This document shows positions 46,085 to 55,814 of a stretch of 64,000 nucleotides of DNA, piece after piece. The position numbers were made by a program, and so were the translations under genes. Where the stretch lies: the NCBI RefSeq assembly GCF_036858155.1, contig NZ_JAAEJX010000005.1:21832-85831 (forward strand). The letters run 5' to 3'. Each line of letters begins with the position of its first letter. The first letter of the stretch is position 1. The stretch is from Liberibacter brunswickensis. Lineage in GTDB: Bacteria > Pseudomonadota > Alphaproteobacteria > Rhizobiales > Rhizobiaceae. The notes beneath the pieces were generated by a model. It worked only from the letters and a program-made list of their open reading frames with translations, was not told the DNA's origin and made no database searches.

Positions 46085-46753
46085 ATGAATCAAGATCATT
46101 TTTCACCTCTTATTATTTGTCGTAGAGGAATTATGTTGGTTGTTTCTTCTCCTTCTGGAGTTGGCAAATCTACTATATCAAGTCATCTACTAAAATCTGA
46201 TCAAAATTTTGATATGTCAATTAGTGTCACTACTCGTGTTCCTCGTCCTAATGAAATTGATGGTAAGGATTATCACTTTTTAAGTATTAGAAAGTTTAAT
46301 GAGTTACAACAATCTAATTCTTTTATAGAGTGGGCAGAAGTGCATGGTAATTTTTATGGTACTTTGCGTGATCCTATAGAAAAAACTATATCTCATGGAA
46401 GGGATATGATCTTTGATATTGATTGGCAAGGTGCTAAAAATATGCATAAACATATGAAGTCAGATATTGTATCTGTATTTATTTTGCCTCCTACAATGAG
46501 TGAATTATATTCTCGTTTGAGTTTACGATCTGAAAAAAATCTAGAAGATAAAGAAAAAGTTAAATTAAGATTAAATAATGCTTATTTAGAAATAAAGAAA
46601 TGGAATGACTATGATTATGTTATTGTCAATTATGATGTAGAAGAATCTCTCAGAATATTAAAATCTATTATTGAAGTTGAGAGGATACGTCGTAGTCGTC
46701 TTAAAAGGGGTATTGGTGATTTCGTAGAAAAATTATTAGAAGAGAAGATGTGA
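46085..46753 (+). CDS. gmk: Guanylate kinase
   Basis: Gmk phosphorylates GMP to GDP with ATP. 222 residues: P-loop VSSPSGVGKSTIS, GMP-binding SVTTRVPRPNE and DGKDYHFLS, and FDIDWQGAKNM. I choose ATG 46085 because TGGAG lies 7 bp upstream; the earlier TTG 46067 is unsupported. Length matches the family. It converges with purU. Confidence 0.95.
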   Translation: MNQDHFSPLIICRRGIMLVVSSPSGVGKSTISSHLLKSDQNFDMSISVTTRVPRPNEIDGKDYHFLSIRKFNELQQSNSFIEWAEVHGNFYGTLRDPIEKTISHGRDMIFDIDWQGAKNMHKHMKSDIVSVFILPPTMSELYSRLSLRSEKNLEDKEKVKLRLNNAYLEIKKWNDYDYVIVNYDVEESLRILKSIIEVERIRRSRLKRGIGDFVEKLLEEKM

Positions 46754-46787
46754 ATTTCATTTTCTTAGAAAATAAAATTAGGGTTTT

Positions 46788-47663
46788 TTATTCAGAATAA
46801 TTATTTTGAGAATAGGGGAAAACGATAGTTTTCCTTTTGTTTATAAAAACGCGTTGTTGAATATGTGCTTTCACAGCATTAGTTAATACCTTTGCTTCTA
46901 TATTTTTTCCTATTCTTGAATAATCTTCAACGCTATTTGAATGAGTGATGCGTATAACATCTTGATCTATGATAGGGCCTTCGTCTAGTTCCGACGTTAT
47001 ATAATGTGCTGTTGCTCCAATTATTTTTACTCCAGATTCATATGCTTGTTTGTAAGGATTGGCTCCTTTAAAAGATGGTAAGAGCGAGTGATGTACATTT
47101 ATAATTTTTCCTTCCATTTTATGACATAATTTATCAGAAATAATCTGCATGTATCGAGCTAATACCATTAGTTCCACACTGTTTTTATCTATTATTTCGA
47201 CTAATTCTCTTTCAGACTGTATTTTATTTTGCTTAGTTACAGGAATATAATAAAATGGAATATTGTAGTTGTCGACTATTTCTTTATGTATCAGATGATT
47301 AGATACTACTCCAATTATGTTTAGGGCAAGTGTACTCAGATTCCATCTATATAATAAGTCATTAAGACAATGATCAAAACGCGATAATAATATAATAGTT
47401 TTCATTTTTTCTCTTGCGTTTCGAATAGAAAATTGCAGTGAGAATTTATGTATTATTGGTTGAAAGTCTGAAATAAAATTTTCTATACATTTGTTGTTAT
47501 TTTTAAAAGTAAAGTTTACTCGCATAAAAATTTGTTTAGTATCTGAATCATTAAATTTAGATAAGTCTAGTAAATTGCATTTTTTTTCAGATAAATACTT
47601 CAGGATAACAGATATAATTATGTCGTTAGAAGGACAGGTTACTTTTAAAATATAACTGGACAT
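46788..47663 (-). CDS. purU: Formyltetrahydrofolate deformylase
   Basis: PurU hydrolyses 10-formyl-THF to formate and THF, balancing one-carbon pools. The 291-residue protein has an N-terminal ACT-like regulatory domain (about 1-85) and a formyltransferase-fold catalytic domain with NVHHSLLPSFKGANPY, ATAHYITSELDEGPII and LARYMQIIS. Catalytic Asn, His and Asp are in place. It stands alone and converges with gmk. Confidence 0.92.
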   Translation of the reverse strand: MSSYILKVTCPSNDIIISVILKYLSEKKCNLLDLSKFNDSDTKQIFMRVNFTFKNNNKCIENFISDFQPIIHKFSLQFSIRNAREKMKTIILLSRFDHCLNDLLYRWNLSTLALNIIGVVSNHLIHKEIVDNYNIPFYYIPVTKQNKIQSERELVEIIDKNSVELMVLARYMQIISDKLCHKMEGKIINVHHSLLPSFKGANPYKQAYESGVKIIGATAHYITSELDEGPIIDQDVIRITHSNSVEDYSRIGKNIEAKVLTNAVKAHIQQRVFINKRKTIVFPYSQNNYSE

Positions 47664-48359
47664 TGGATAAATTCACGTTTTTTTTTGATGGTGAGTTAAG
47701 AAAACAGAAATTAACTTGATTACGTTATTTAAAATAATATTTAATTATTTGGTAAATATAGAAAAGTGATTATTATCATAATAACTCCAATTAAATCTAT
47801 ATATTATAATTATTCTAAACAAGTAAATTGCCGATTGTACTAATCTACTATATAAAGTAGATAAATACAATTATTTATAGATATTATTGATGTAAGTAAT
47901 TCAATTTTTATCATGTAGATAAAGTAATAAGTTATTGTATGCTACATCTTATTTTAGAGCTATTTCGTAATTACGGTATCTAAAAAAATAATTTTAATAA
48001 AATAGCAAATTAAGATTATCTATATACTATAACGTTACTTTTATATTTTTAAAATAATCTAATGTAATACTTTTACTTTTTAAGAGAACGTTACATGCCG
48101 TATTTGATATATTTAAAAGATTAATTTGTGAATTTTTGATAAAAAATAAATTAAAGCCCAAGCGGGATAGTTTTAAAAAAAAGAAATATATAAAAAAATA
48201 CCACTATACTATAGATTATTATCTATAGATGATAAAATAAAAGGTAATTATGCAATAAAGAATTTTTCTCAGGAACTATAACAACGCTATAACATGAGAA
48301 AATCTAAAATAATTAGGTGCATTTTATAACGATGTTATGTTCCAAATATAGGAATAATA
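47664..48359. other. Long AT-rich intergenic region, about 700 bp
   Basis: No gene is supported. A 7-bp stem (ATCTACT/AGTAGAT at 47843-47862) is visible. Cold-shock and purU genes are on the same strand, so the purU promoter is inside. The length is unusual and could hide a decayed gene or small RNA, but nothing is recognisable. Confidence 0.35.
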
Positions 48360-48578
48360 CTAAACTAGCTTAATATTCTCTGCAGAATACTTGCCAGTAG
48401 CATCATTTTTTACGAAATCATAGGTTACTTCCTGTCCTTCTCTTACGTCAGGTAAACCAGCACTCATTACGGCTGATCTATGTAAGAAAACGTCTTTTTC
48501 ACCAGGTTCACTGGAGGTAATAAAACCATATCCTTTTTGGTAATCATACCACTTAATTAAACCCTTCGGCACTACCAT
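48360..48578 (-). CDS. cspA: Cold-shock domain protein
   Basis: A 72-residue single cold-shock domain with RNP1 KGYGFI (15-20) and RNP2 DVFLH (29-33), typical single-strand RNA/DNA binding. AAAGGAAA directly precedes the ATG. These proteins melt mRNA secondary structure during cold or other stress. It is flanked on both sides by 500-700 bp of AT-rich DNA; a long 5' leader would fit family regulation but is not shown. Numbering among csp paralogues is arbitrary. Confidence 0.9.
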   Translation of the reverse strand: MVVPKGLIKWYDYQKGYGFITSSEPGEKDVFLHRSAVMSAGLPDVREGQEVTYDFVKNDATGKYSAENIKLV

Positions 48579-49079
48579 TTTCCTTTCGAATGCAAAACAA
48601 TAATATTTTCCTAAAGATCAATAACTCGAAATCATAAGAAAGATCAGCAGAAAAATCTAAAGATAAAACCGCACCTAATTATATAATCGCGAATACCGAT
48701 CCCATGCTATTTAATTATTATTCATTAAAGATCATTGTGTCAAGATATGAAATAGATTTTGCTATCTAACATGGTATCGAGATAAAGTGTTTTTTTTATA
48801 CAGTATCATTCCAAATATTATAATATTAATTTTTTATTTATTACTAATTTAATCAATTTTAAAAATAGAATTTGATATTCATATATCATTGATATTTAAA
48901 TTTTTTTTATAGAAAAATTTTATTATTTGAGCATTCAAAATATTTTTTAATAAGAAAATTATATTCTTATATTGTTATATTTAGGGAAATGATATTTAAC
49001 ATAGACTATAATTTTTGTATTAAAACAAGACGTTATTTTTTTATATATTATTTTTTATAGATTTTATTTTAGGTGTCAT
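48579..49079. other. AT-rich divergent intergenic region, about 500 bp
   Basis: Lies between the cold-shock gene and the TadG-like gene, which diverge. It should hold both promoters and the cold-shock leader. No ORF or conserved element identified. Confidence 0.4.
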
Positions 49080-50315
49080 ATGTTTCGTAAAGGGAATTTA
49101 ATATTAGAATTTCTACGTTTAAAAAAAAGCACTAAAGGTGCTTTTTTAATTATTTTTTCTGTTTTATTATCCAGTTTTGTAGTGATAACCAATATTTTGG
49201 TAGATTGTTTATCTATAGTGGATAAACATCTTTACTTGCAGGATATCGTTTACGATGTAATTTATAAATCAACTAAAAAAAATTATGTAAATTTTACAAA
49301 TCAATCTTCTGGAGAAAATTTCTTTAAGAATGAAATAAAAAAAACTTTGCAGTCCTATAATGATTTAGGTCTTTTAAGTAAAGATGATATAGATTCAGCC
49401 TTCAAGAATTCTGATGTTTCCGTTACTAAGATTCATGATAATGAGTTTAATATTGTAATTAACATCGCTATGGATACTAAATTTACAGGATTAATTTTAA
49501 AAAATGTATTAAAATCAAACAATGATTTTCGATTTTCCATTCATAAAAAATTTTCTTATAAAAAACAAATTCCTTTAATGGGAATTTTCTTTACATGGCA
49601 TTTTAAAGATAATTTTTTGCAGAAAGATTCTGATAATAAAGATACAATTTTAAAGTATAAATTTATCAATTTTTTTTTAGAGAACATGAATCGAAGACAC
49701 CTCTGTATCGCTCCTTTTAATTTTAATTCTATGATGTATTGGTATAGAGGAAATTTAAACTTTGAAGATTACAATAAATTTACTACATTATATTCTGGTT
49801 ATCAGGGACTTACGCATGCTCCTAAATATATTGTTTGGGATCAGTATCCATATCAATTTTTTACTGAACTATTAAAAGATAATATAAATCATGATTCCAG
49901 GCATGAAAAAAAAATTGATACTGCTAAATATGATAATGATTGTTCAGGATATTCTATAAGAAAAGAAAGATATAAAAGCAATTATAGAAAATATGCGTTT
50001 ATAGTTGCAGAAGAGGATGAACTTTCTCCAATTACTTTTGCGTTTGAATATTCCCAGATTAGGTTTTTCCTTGATGCTTGTGGATTATTAAAAAATTTAG
50101 ATAATGTCACTGTATTTGCTTATGGAATTAATCCTACCGAAGGTACAAGGTTTAGTTTAAAATTATGTGTTGATAATAAGGATAACTACATTGAATACAA
50201 TTTTAACAAAGACAAAACAAATAGTGATAGGTTAAATGAAATGTCTGCACATATTGCAGATATTTTGAAAAAAGATATCGATAGTAGTAGATTTAAAATC
50301 ACCGTTATATCTTAG
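49080..50315 (+). CDS. Membrane-anchored protein with TadG/TadE-like N-terminus
   Basis: The 411-residue protein starts with a basic segment and one membrane helix (KKSTKGAFLIIFSVLLSSFV), followed by a turn with Asp, as in TadG-type proteins of Flp/Tad pilus systems, whose N-terminus reads like this. The remaining ~350 residues are probably periplasmic, Lys/Asn/Asp rich with aromatic residues, and without recognisable von Willebrand motifs. No other tad genes lie nearby. A terminator follows at once. Could alternatively be an unrelated anchored protein; the N-terminal similarity is the only clue. Confidence 0.5.
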   Translation: MFRKGNLILEFLRLKKSTKGAFLIIFSVLLSSFVVITNILVDCLSIVDKHLYLQDIVYDVIYKSTKKNYVNFTNQSSGENFFKNEIKKTLQSYNDLGLLSKDDIDSAFKNSDVSVTKIHDNEFNIVINIAMDTKFTGLILKNVLKSNNDFRFSIHKKFSYKKQIPLMGIFFTWHFKDNFLQKDSDNKDTILKYKFINFFLENMNRRHLCIAPFNFNSMMYWYRGNLNFEDYNKFTTLYSGYQGLTHAPKYIVWDQYPYQFFTELLKDNINHDSRHEKKIDTAKYDNDCSGYSIRKERYKSNYRKYAFIVAEEDELSPITFAFEYSQIRFFLDACGLLKNLDNVTVFAYGINPTEGTRFSLKLCVDNKDNYIEYNFNKDKTNSDRLNEMSAHIADILKKDIDSSRFKITVIS

Positions 50316-50327
50316 GTGATTTTTTTA
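50295..50327 (+). terminator. Rho-independent terminator after the TadG-like gene
   Basis: A 9-bp stem (AAAATCACC with GGTGATTTT) encloses an 11-nt loop and runs into a T tract at 50320-50326. It overlaps the last codons and the TAG of the gene, an economical layout seen in compact genomes. Confidence 0.7.
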
Positions 50328-50966
50328 TGGTAATTTCATTCGCTGATAAAAAATAACATTCATTGAAATATAGTATGTAAACATTATGGTGATTGGAATT
50401 TAATAAAAAAATGTTTCACACAAGTTATATTATATATCTATCTATATATCTGTCTGTCTTGATGTATTTATATCCAACCAAACGCCTCTCTGGTCATCAG
50501 GATAGACAGAATATTTTTGGGGAGTTCTCATTATATTATTTTTTAAACTTATCTATGGATTAAAATATAATAATATTGCATGGTTTTTTTCTTCCATTTT
50601 TTACTCATTTATTTAAAACCAAATACATTTAGTGTCGCAATTATTATTGCAATGTAAATATAAAATTTTTTTTTATGTTTACTTCCTTTATAGTATATTC
50701 CAAACAGTAAAGATAAATTAATTTTATATTAATACAGCCATTAATATCTCAAAACTATCAGGGTCAATTAATAATTATTTAATGCTGTCAATTATCTAGT
50801 AAGTAGTATTTTCATATGATTTTTATTTCTAATGTAATCTTTATATGGGAAAATAGTGTTTTTTTTATAAAAAATTAAGGAAAATGAACGCTTCATTAAC
50901 CTTGATGTATTTACATATCAGATTGATCATTGAGGTAATTCAATTCGGCATATTGTAGATTAATTT
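50328..50966. other. Intergenic region upstream of ddl, about 640 bp
   Basis: AT-rich, with a short simple-sequence stretch of TATC/TATA/TGTC units at 50428-50459. No gene is seen. In many relatives murC or murB would be expected here; none remains. It should carry the promoter of the ddl-ftsQAZ group. Confidence 0.4.
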
Positions 50967-51902
50967 ATGGTAAATGAAAAAATAACAAAAAGAACACACG
51001 TTGCTGTTCTAATGGGAGGGCTATCTACAGAGAGAGACGTTAGTTTGTCTTCAGGAAAAGCTTGTTCATCTTCTTTAGAAGATGCGGGATTTCAAGTAAG
51101 CCAGATAGATGTTGATCGCTCTATAGTATCAGTTTTACAACATTTAAAACCAGATCTGGCTTTAAATGTCTTGCATGGAAATTTCGGAGAAGATGGTTTT
51201 GTACAAGCAATACTAGAGTTTTTGGAGATCCCATATACTCATTCTGGAGTTTTAGCTTCTGCTTTATCTATGGATAAAATGCGTGCTAAACAAATCGTAA
51301 AATGTTATGATGTGCCAGTTTGTCAGTCGATTCTAGTTAATCGTTTTACAATGAATTCTCAGCATCTGATTTCGCCTCCTTATGTTATCAAGCCTTTGAA
51401 AGGAGGTTCTTCTTTAGGAATTATATTAGTAGAAAAAGATCAATCTATTCCTCTAGATATATTGCAATCTTCTTTATGGAAATATGGAGATCAATTACTA
51501 ATTGAACAATATATTGATGGTATTGAATTAACTTGTGGTGTTATGGGAGAGAATCCACTAGATATTACTGAAATCACCATACCAAAATCATGTTTTTACA
51601 GCTATGAATTGAAATATTCATCTTTGAATTCTACGCATTTTTTGCCTGCGAAAATTCCATCAGATATATATCAAGAAGTACAGAGAATGTCTGTTTTAGC
51701 ACATAATGCTATTGGCTGTCGTGGGATTAGTAGATCGGATTTTATATTTGATCCTGTCTCAAGAAAAATTTTCTGGCTAGAGATTAACACTCAACCAGGT
51801 ATGACGCCTGTTTCTATATTTCCAGAGATGGCTGCACATTCTGGGTATTCTTTTCAGGAATTATTATTATGGATGGTGGAGGATGCGTCATGTTTGCGTT
51901 GA
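50967..51902 (+). CDS. ddlB: D-alanine--D-alanine ligase
   Basis: Ddl joins two D-Ala for peptidoglycan precursors using ATP. 311 residues with ATP-grasp features: VLMGGLSTERDVSL at the start, NVLHGNFGEDG, PYVIKPLKGGSSLGI (phosphate loop), LEINTQPGMTPVS (metal site). Complete. It overlaps ftsQ by 13 bp and opens the division cluster present here. Confidence 0.95.
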   Translation: MVNEKITKRTHVAVLMGGLSTERDVSLSSGKACSSSLEDAGFQVSQIDVDRSIVSVLQHLKPDLALNVLHGNFGEDGFVQAILEFLEIPYTHSGVLASALSMDKMRAKQIVKCYDVPVCQSILVNRFTMNSQHLISPPYVIKPLKGGSSLGIILVEKDQSIPLDILQSSLWKYGDQLLIEQYIDGIELTCGVMGENPLDITEITIPKSCFYSYELKYSSLNSTHFLPAKIPSDIYQEVQRMSVLAHNAIGCRGISRSDFIFDPVSRKIFWLEINTQPGMTPVSIFPEMAAHSGYSFQELLLWMVEDASCLR

Positions 51903-52804
51903 ATCACAGATATTTAGTAATTAATCGGAGATTTGGCTTTGCTATTGGAATCTCGTTGTCTTTATATTGTATGTTGGGTTTGGGAGAGATGAGAAATTTT
52001 CTAAACTTTTGTTCCTTATTAGAAAAGATTTTACCTCCGTATTTCGGTGTTGTTTTATTTGTTTTTTTTGTTGCAATCTCTGGGATATATGGGGTTTTTG
52101 TTGGGGGTCACACGAATACAGTTATTAATATTATTGATTCTTTTATTGGTTTTTCAATAAAAAAGATAAGAATGCTGGGTAATGTCGAAACGTCAGAAGT
52201 AGATATTATACGTTGTTTAAATCTTCGTTCGTCAACTTCTTTGATTTCCTTTGAGGCGGTTAAAACTCAAAAGAATTTGTTATCTTTGCCGTGGATTGAT
52301 AATGCTGAAATTCATAAAATATACCCAGATACGATAGAAATTCGCCTTGTAGAGCGTAATCCTTTTGCGATATGGCAAAATAATTCTAATTTTTACCTTA
52401 TTGATAAGAATGGCCGTGTTATTTCTTTATTAGATAATACAAGATTCTCACATCTTCCTGTGTTAGTTGGAAAAAATATCGAACAAGCAATTAAAAGCTT
52501 TGAAAAATTATCAACTATAGGATCAATAACCAAGCTGGTTAAGGCATATAATTGGATTTCTGAAAGGCGTTGGGATTTGCATCTACATAATGGGATAATT
52601 ATTAAGCTTCCAGAGGAAAACTTTAATACAGCAATATCTAATATTCTAGAATTACAAGATAAATATAAAATTTTGGATAGAGATATATCCGTAATTGATA
52701 TGAGATTACCAGATCGTCTTACTATTCGTTTGACAATGGGTTCATTTATAGATCGTCAAGAGATTGTTGATACGCGTAATAAAGAATTGAATAGGATAGG
52801 ATAA
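51890..52804 (+). CDS. ftsQ: Cell division protein FtsQ
   Basis: FtsQ links cytoplasmic and periplasmic division proteins. One membrane segment lies at about 49-70 (IGVVLF-like FGVVLFVFFVAISGIYG). A POTRA domain follows (LGNVETSEVDIIRCLNL) and the conserved WIDNAEIHKIYPDTIEIRLVERNPFAIW. I choose ATG 51890, preceded by GGAGG at 8 bp, over ATG 51869. It overlaps ddl upstream and ftsA by one base downstream. Confidence 0.9.
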   Translation: MFALNHRYLVINRRFGFAIGISLSLYCMLGLGEMRNFLNFCSLLEKILPPYFGVVLFVFFVAISGIYGVFVGGHTNTVINIIDSFIGFSIKKIRMLGNVETSEVDIIRCLNLRSSTSLISFEAVKTQKNLLSLPWIDNAEIHKIYPDTIEIRLVERNPFAIWQNNSNFYLIDKNGRVISLLDNTRFSHLPVLVGKNIEQAIKSFEKLSTIGSITKLVKAYNWISERRWDLHLHNGIIIKLPEENFNTAISNILELQDKYKILDRDISVIDMRLPDRLTIRLTMGSFIDRQEIVDTRNKELNRIG

Positions 52805-54120
52805 TGGATCTTTTTAGCATACCTTTTAGGTCAAATTATACTAATGGCTTATCGTCTACTCGCACATATGTCATATCTGTATTAGATATTGGTTCTACTA
52901 AGACTGTGTGCATAATAGGAATGCTTGTGCCTCATACAACAGATTTTTTGCCTGAAAGAACACATCGTGTTGAAATTATTGGTATCGCATGTCAGAAATC
53001 GCATGGCGTAAAAATGGGGGCAATCATTGATATTGATGCTGCTGAAAAAGTAGTTCGCCAAGTGGTCGATGTTGCAGAACAGATGGCAGGTTTTACTGTT
53101 GATAGTCTTCTTGTAAATATTTCTGCTGGACGTTTAGAATCTAGTCAGCATTCTGTTGATATGAAAGTAGGATGGAGAGAAGTAAAAAAATCTGATATTA
53201 AGACATTGATAAAATCTTCTCAACATTATTCATGTGATCAAAAGCGCTCTTTATTGCATTCTATCATAACCGATTATTCATTGGATGGAAAATTCGGAAT
53301 AACATCACCTATATCAATGTTTGCTGAAAGAATAGGTATGGATATGCATATGATAACAGTAGAAAAATCTGCAATGAAAAACTTAGAAGTAGTTATTAAT
53401 CGTGCACATCTTTCGGTAGAAAAAATGATTGCATCTCCTTATGCTAGTGGTTTAGCTGTTCTTGTTAATGATGAATTTGAATTAGGTTCTGTTGTCATTG
53501 ATATGGGAGGTGAAACAACAAAGATAGCTGTTTTTGAAAAAGGTAAGTTATTGTATACTGACGTTATCGCTATTGGAGGATCACATGTAACTAATGATCT
53601 GGCTCGTGGCTTGTCTATATCTATAGATAATGCTGAGCGTCTTAAGGTTATGAATGCTAGTATTATTCCTAGTATGGTTGATGAACATGATTTACTCTCT
53701 ATTCCTAGTATAGGTAATTCTGATCAAGATGATATTGTTAAGGTTTCTAGAGCTATGATTTCAAGGATAGTTCGAGCACGTATCGAAGAAACTTTTGAAT
53801 TAATAGAAGATCGTATTAAGAAATCATTATTTAGCTCTTTAAAAGGTAAGCGTATAATATTGACTGGAGGAGCAAGTCAACTTACTGGCTTACAAGAGAT
53901 GATTAGGCATAATATTTGTTCTAATGTTAGAATAGGAAGTCCTTTAGGAGTTGTAGGATTACCATTCCCAGCAAGAAATCCGGCTTTTGCAACAGCAATA
54001 GGATTAATGGTTTATCCGCAATTTATTGCAAGAGAAGTAGATTATGTTGAAGATTATTCCTCTTTTTGGAATATAGAAAAAATTCCTTTGTTAAAGAATT
54101 GGTTTCGATATAGTTCATGA
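52804..54120 (+). CDS. ftsA: Cell division protein FtsA
   Basis: FtsA is an actin-like ATPase that tethers FtsZ to the membrane. 438 residues: VLDIGSTKTVCIIG (phosphate 1), SHGVKMGAIIDIDAAE, DMGGETTKIAVF (phosphate 2) and ILTGGASQLTGLQEM. The C-terminus ends in an amphipathic stretch (LLKNWFRYSS) suitable for membrane attachment. The ATG overlaps the ftsQ stop (TAATG), so the genes are coupled. Confidence 0.95.
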   Translation: MDLFSIPFRSNYTNGLSSTRTYVISVLDIGSTKTVCIIGMLVPHTTDFLPERTHRVEIIGIACQKSHGVKMGAIIDIDAAEKVVRQVVDVAEQMAGFTVDSLLVNISAGRLESSQHSVDMKVGWREVKKSDIKTLIKSSQHYSCDQKRSLLHSIITDYSLDGKFGITSPISMFAERIGMDMHMITVEKSAMKNLEVVINRAHLSVEKMIASPYASGLAVLVNDEFELGSVVIDMGGETTKIAVFEKGKLLYTDVIAIGGSHVTNDLARGLSISIDNAERLKVMNASIIPSMVDEHDLLSIPSIGNSDQDDIVKVSRAMISRIVRARIEETFELIEDRIKKSLFSSLKGKRIILTGGASQLTGLQEMIRHNICSNVRIGSPLGVVGLPFPARNPAFATAIGLMVYPQFIAREVDYVEDYSSFWNIEKIPLLKNWFRYSS

Positions 54121-54213
54121 TTTGAATATTACTTTGGATTGTTAGGAATAGATCATAATATTATTTTAGCCGTGTTAAAATCAAATATTAGGTAATTAGA
54201 AGGAATAAGTACA

Positions 54214-55740
54214 ATGGTTGGAAAACACTCTAATATAGATATAACTGAATTAAAGCCTCGTATAACTGTATTTGGTGTGGGAGGTGGAGGAGGAAACGCC
54301 GTAAATAACATGGTTTCTTCAGGTCTTCAGGGGGTTGATTTTATTGTCGCTAACACCGATGCTCAGGCTTTGATGATGTCTAAAGCTGAACATGTAATTC
54401 AGCTTGGATCTGGAATAACCGAAGGTTTAGGGGCTGGATCTCATCCAGAAGTTGGTCGTGCTGCTGCAGAAGAGTGTATTGATGAAATTACCAAGACTTT
54501 AGATAAAACGCATATGTGTTTTGTCACCGCAGGCATGGGAGGTGGTACAGGAACAGGAGCAGCGCCTATCATTGCTAAAATAGCACGGAGTAAAGGTGTT
54601 TTAACTGTTGGTGTTGTTACTAAGCCTTTTCACTTTGAAGGTTCTCGTCGTATGCGTGTAGCAGAATTAGGAATAGAAGCCTTGCAAGAAACGGTTGATA
54701 CACTAATCGTTATTCCTAATCAAAATCTATTTCGGATTGCAAATGATAAAACAACATTTGCCGATGCTTTCTCTATGGCAGATCAAGTTCTTTATTCGGG
54801 TGTTTCATGTATTACTGATCTGATGGTTAAAGAGGGATTGATTAATCTTGATTTTGCAGACGTCCGTTCTGTAATGCAGAATATGGGACGTGCTATGATG
54901 GGAACAGGAGAGGCTTCTGGTCATGGAAGAGGTGTCCAAGCAGCTGAAGCGGCTGTCGCTAATCCATTGCTTGATGACGCATCAATGAAGGGATCTCAAG
55001 GATTGTTGATTTCAATTACTGGAGGTAGTGATCTCACATTGTTTGAAGTTGATGAAGCTGCAACACGTATTCGTGAAGAAGTTGATTCCGAAGCTAATAT
55101 TATTCTTGGTGCTACTTTTGATGAAGCTCTTGAAGGCGTAATTCGTGTATCTGTTGTTGCAACGGGAATAGAAAATCGTTTTCAAAAAAAGAATAATGAT
55201 CATGAAGAATCTTCTAATTCTGAATATGAATCTTTCACAAGCGATAAAATTCTAAATCTTTCTTCTCATAAATTGTCGATGAATGATTCTAAGATTACTC
55301 GTGATAATAAGATAGTTGAAAATAATGATTTTGCAAAAGATCAAGAAAACTTTTATAATGAAAAAAGTATTTTAGCAAAAGATACTAATAAAGAATTGTT
55401 ATTAGAGGAAAGTATTATTCCAGAATCTTCTGATCCGCAAGGTTTCATATATCAGCAATCTATGAATATACAAAAAAAGGATAATGCTATAGAAGAACGG
55501 GGTGTTATGGCTTTATTTAAACGCATTGCATGTGCTTTTGGTTTGAATGAGAATATTGATGTAAAAATGGATGATAGTATTAATAAACAAAATGATTCTT
55601 CTATTTCTATTTTAAGGGAAAAAGATCATTCTATTCCCGAAAAAGTAGATAGTAATGTTCGTATAAAATCAAAATTAAATGTTAATTACGAAGAATCTCA
55701 ATTAGAAATACCTGCGTTTTTGCGTCGTCAATCTAATTAA
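54214..55740 (+). CDS. ftsZ: Cell division protein FtsZ
   Basis: FtsZ is the tubulin-like GTPase forming the Z ring. The GTPase core is about residues 14-325, with GVGGGGGNAVNNM, GGGTGTGAAP (109-118) and the T7-loop NLDFADVRSVM. A long, polar, variable linker (about 330-490) follows and a C-terminal peptide LEIPAFLRRQ (497-506) that binds FtsA. At 508 residues it is longer than enterobacterial FtsZ but usual for Rhizobiales. Confidence 0.97.
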   Translation: MVGKHSNIDITELKPRITVFGVGGGGGNAVNNMVSSGLQGVDFIVANTDAQALMMSKAEHVIQLGSGITEGLGAGSHPEVGRAAAEECIDEITKTLDKTHMCFVTAGMGGGTGTGAAPIIAKIARSKGVLTVGVVTKPFHFEGSRRMRVAELGIEALQETVDTLIVIPNQNLFRIANDKTTFADAFSMADQVLYSGVSCITDLMVKEGLINLDFADVRSVMQNMGRAMMGTGEASGHGRGVQAAEAAVANPLLDDASMKGSQGLLISITGGSDLTLFEVDEAATRIREEVDSEANIILGATFDEALEGVIRVSVVATGIENRFQKKNNDHEESSNSEYESFTSDKILNLSSHKLSMNDSKITRDNKIVENNDFAKDQENFYNEKSILAKDTNKELLLEESIIPESSDPQGFIYQQSMNIQKKDNAIEERGVMALFKRIACAFGLNENIDVKMDDSINKQNDSSISILREKDHSIPEKVDSNVRIKSKLNVNYEESQLEIPAFLRRQSN

Positions 55741-55814
55741 CTTATGCATTTAAATTTAGATAATTTTATACAACTAGTGGTAGCTTTATCCTAAAAATAG
55801 GTGATAAACGTAAA

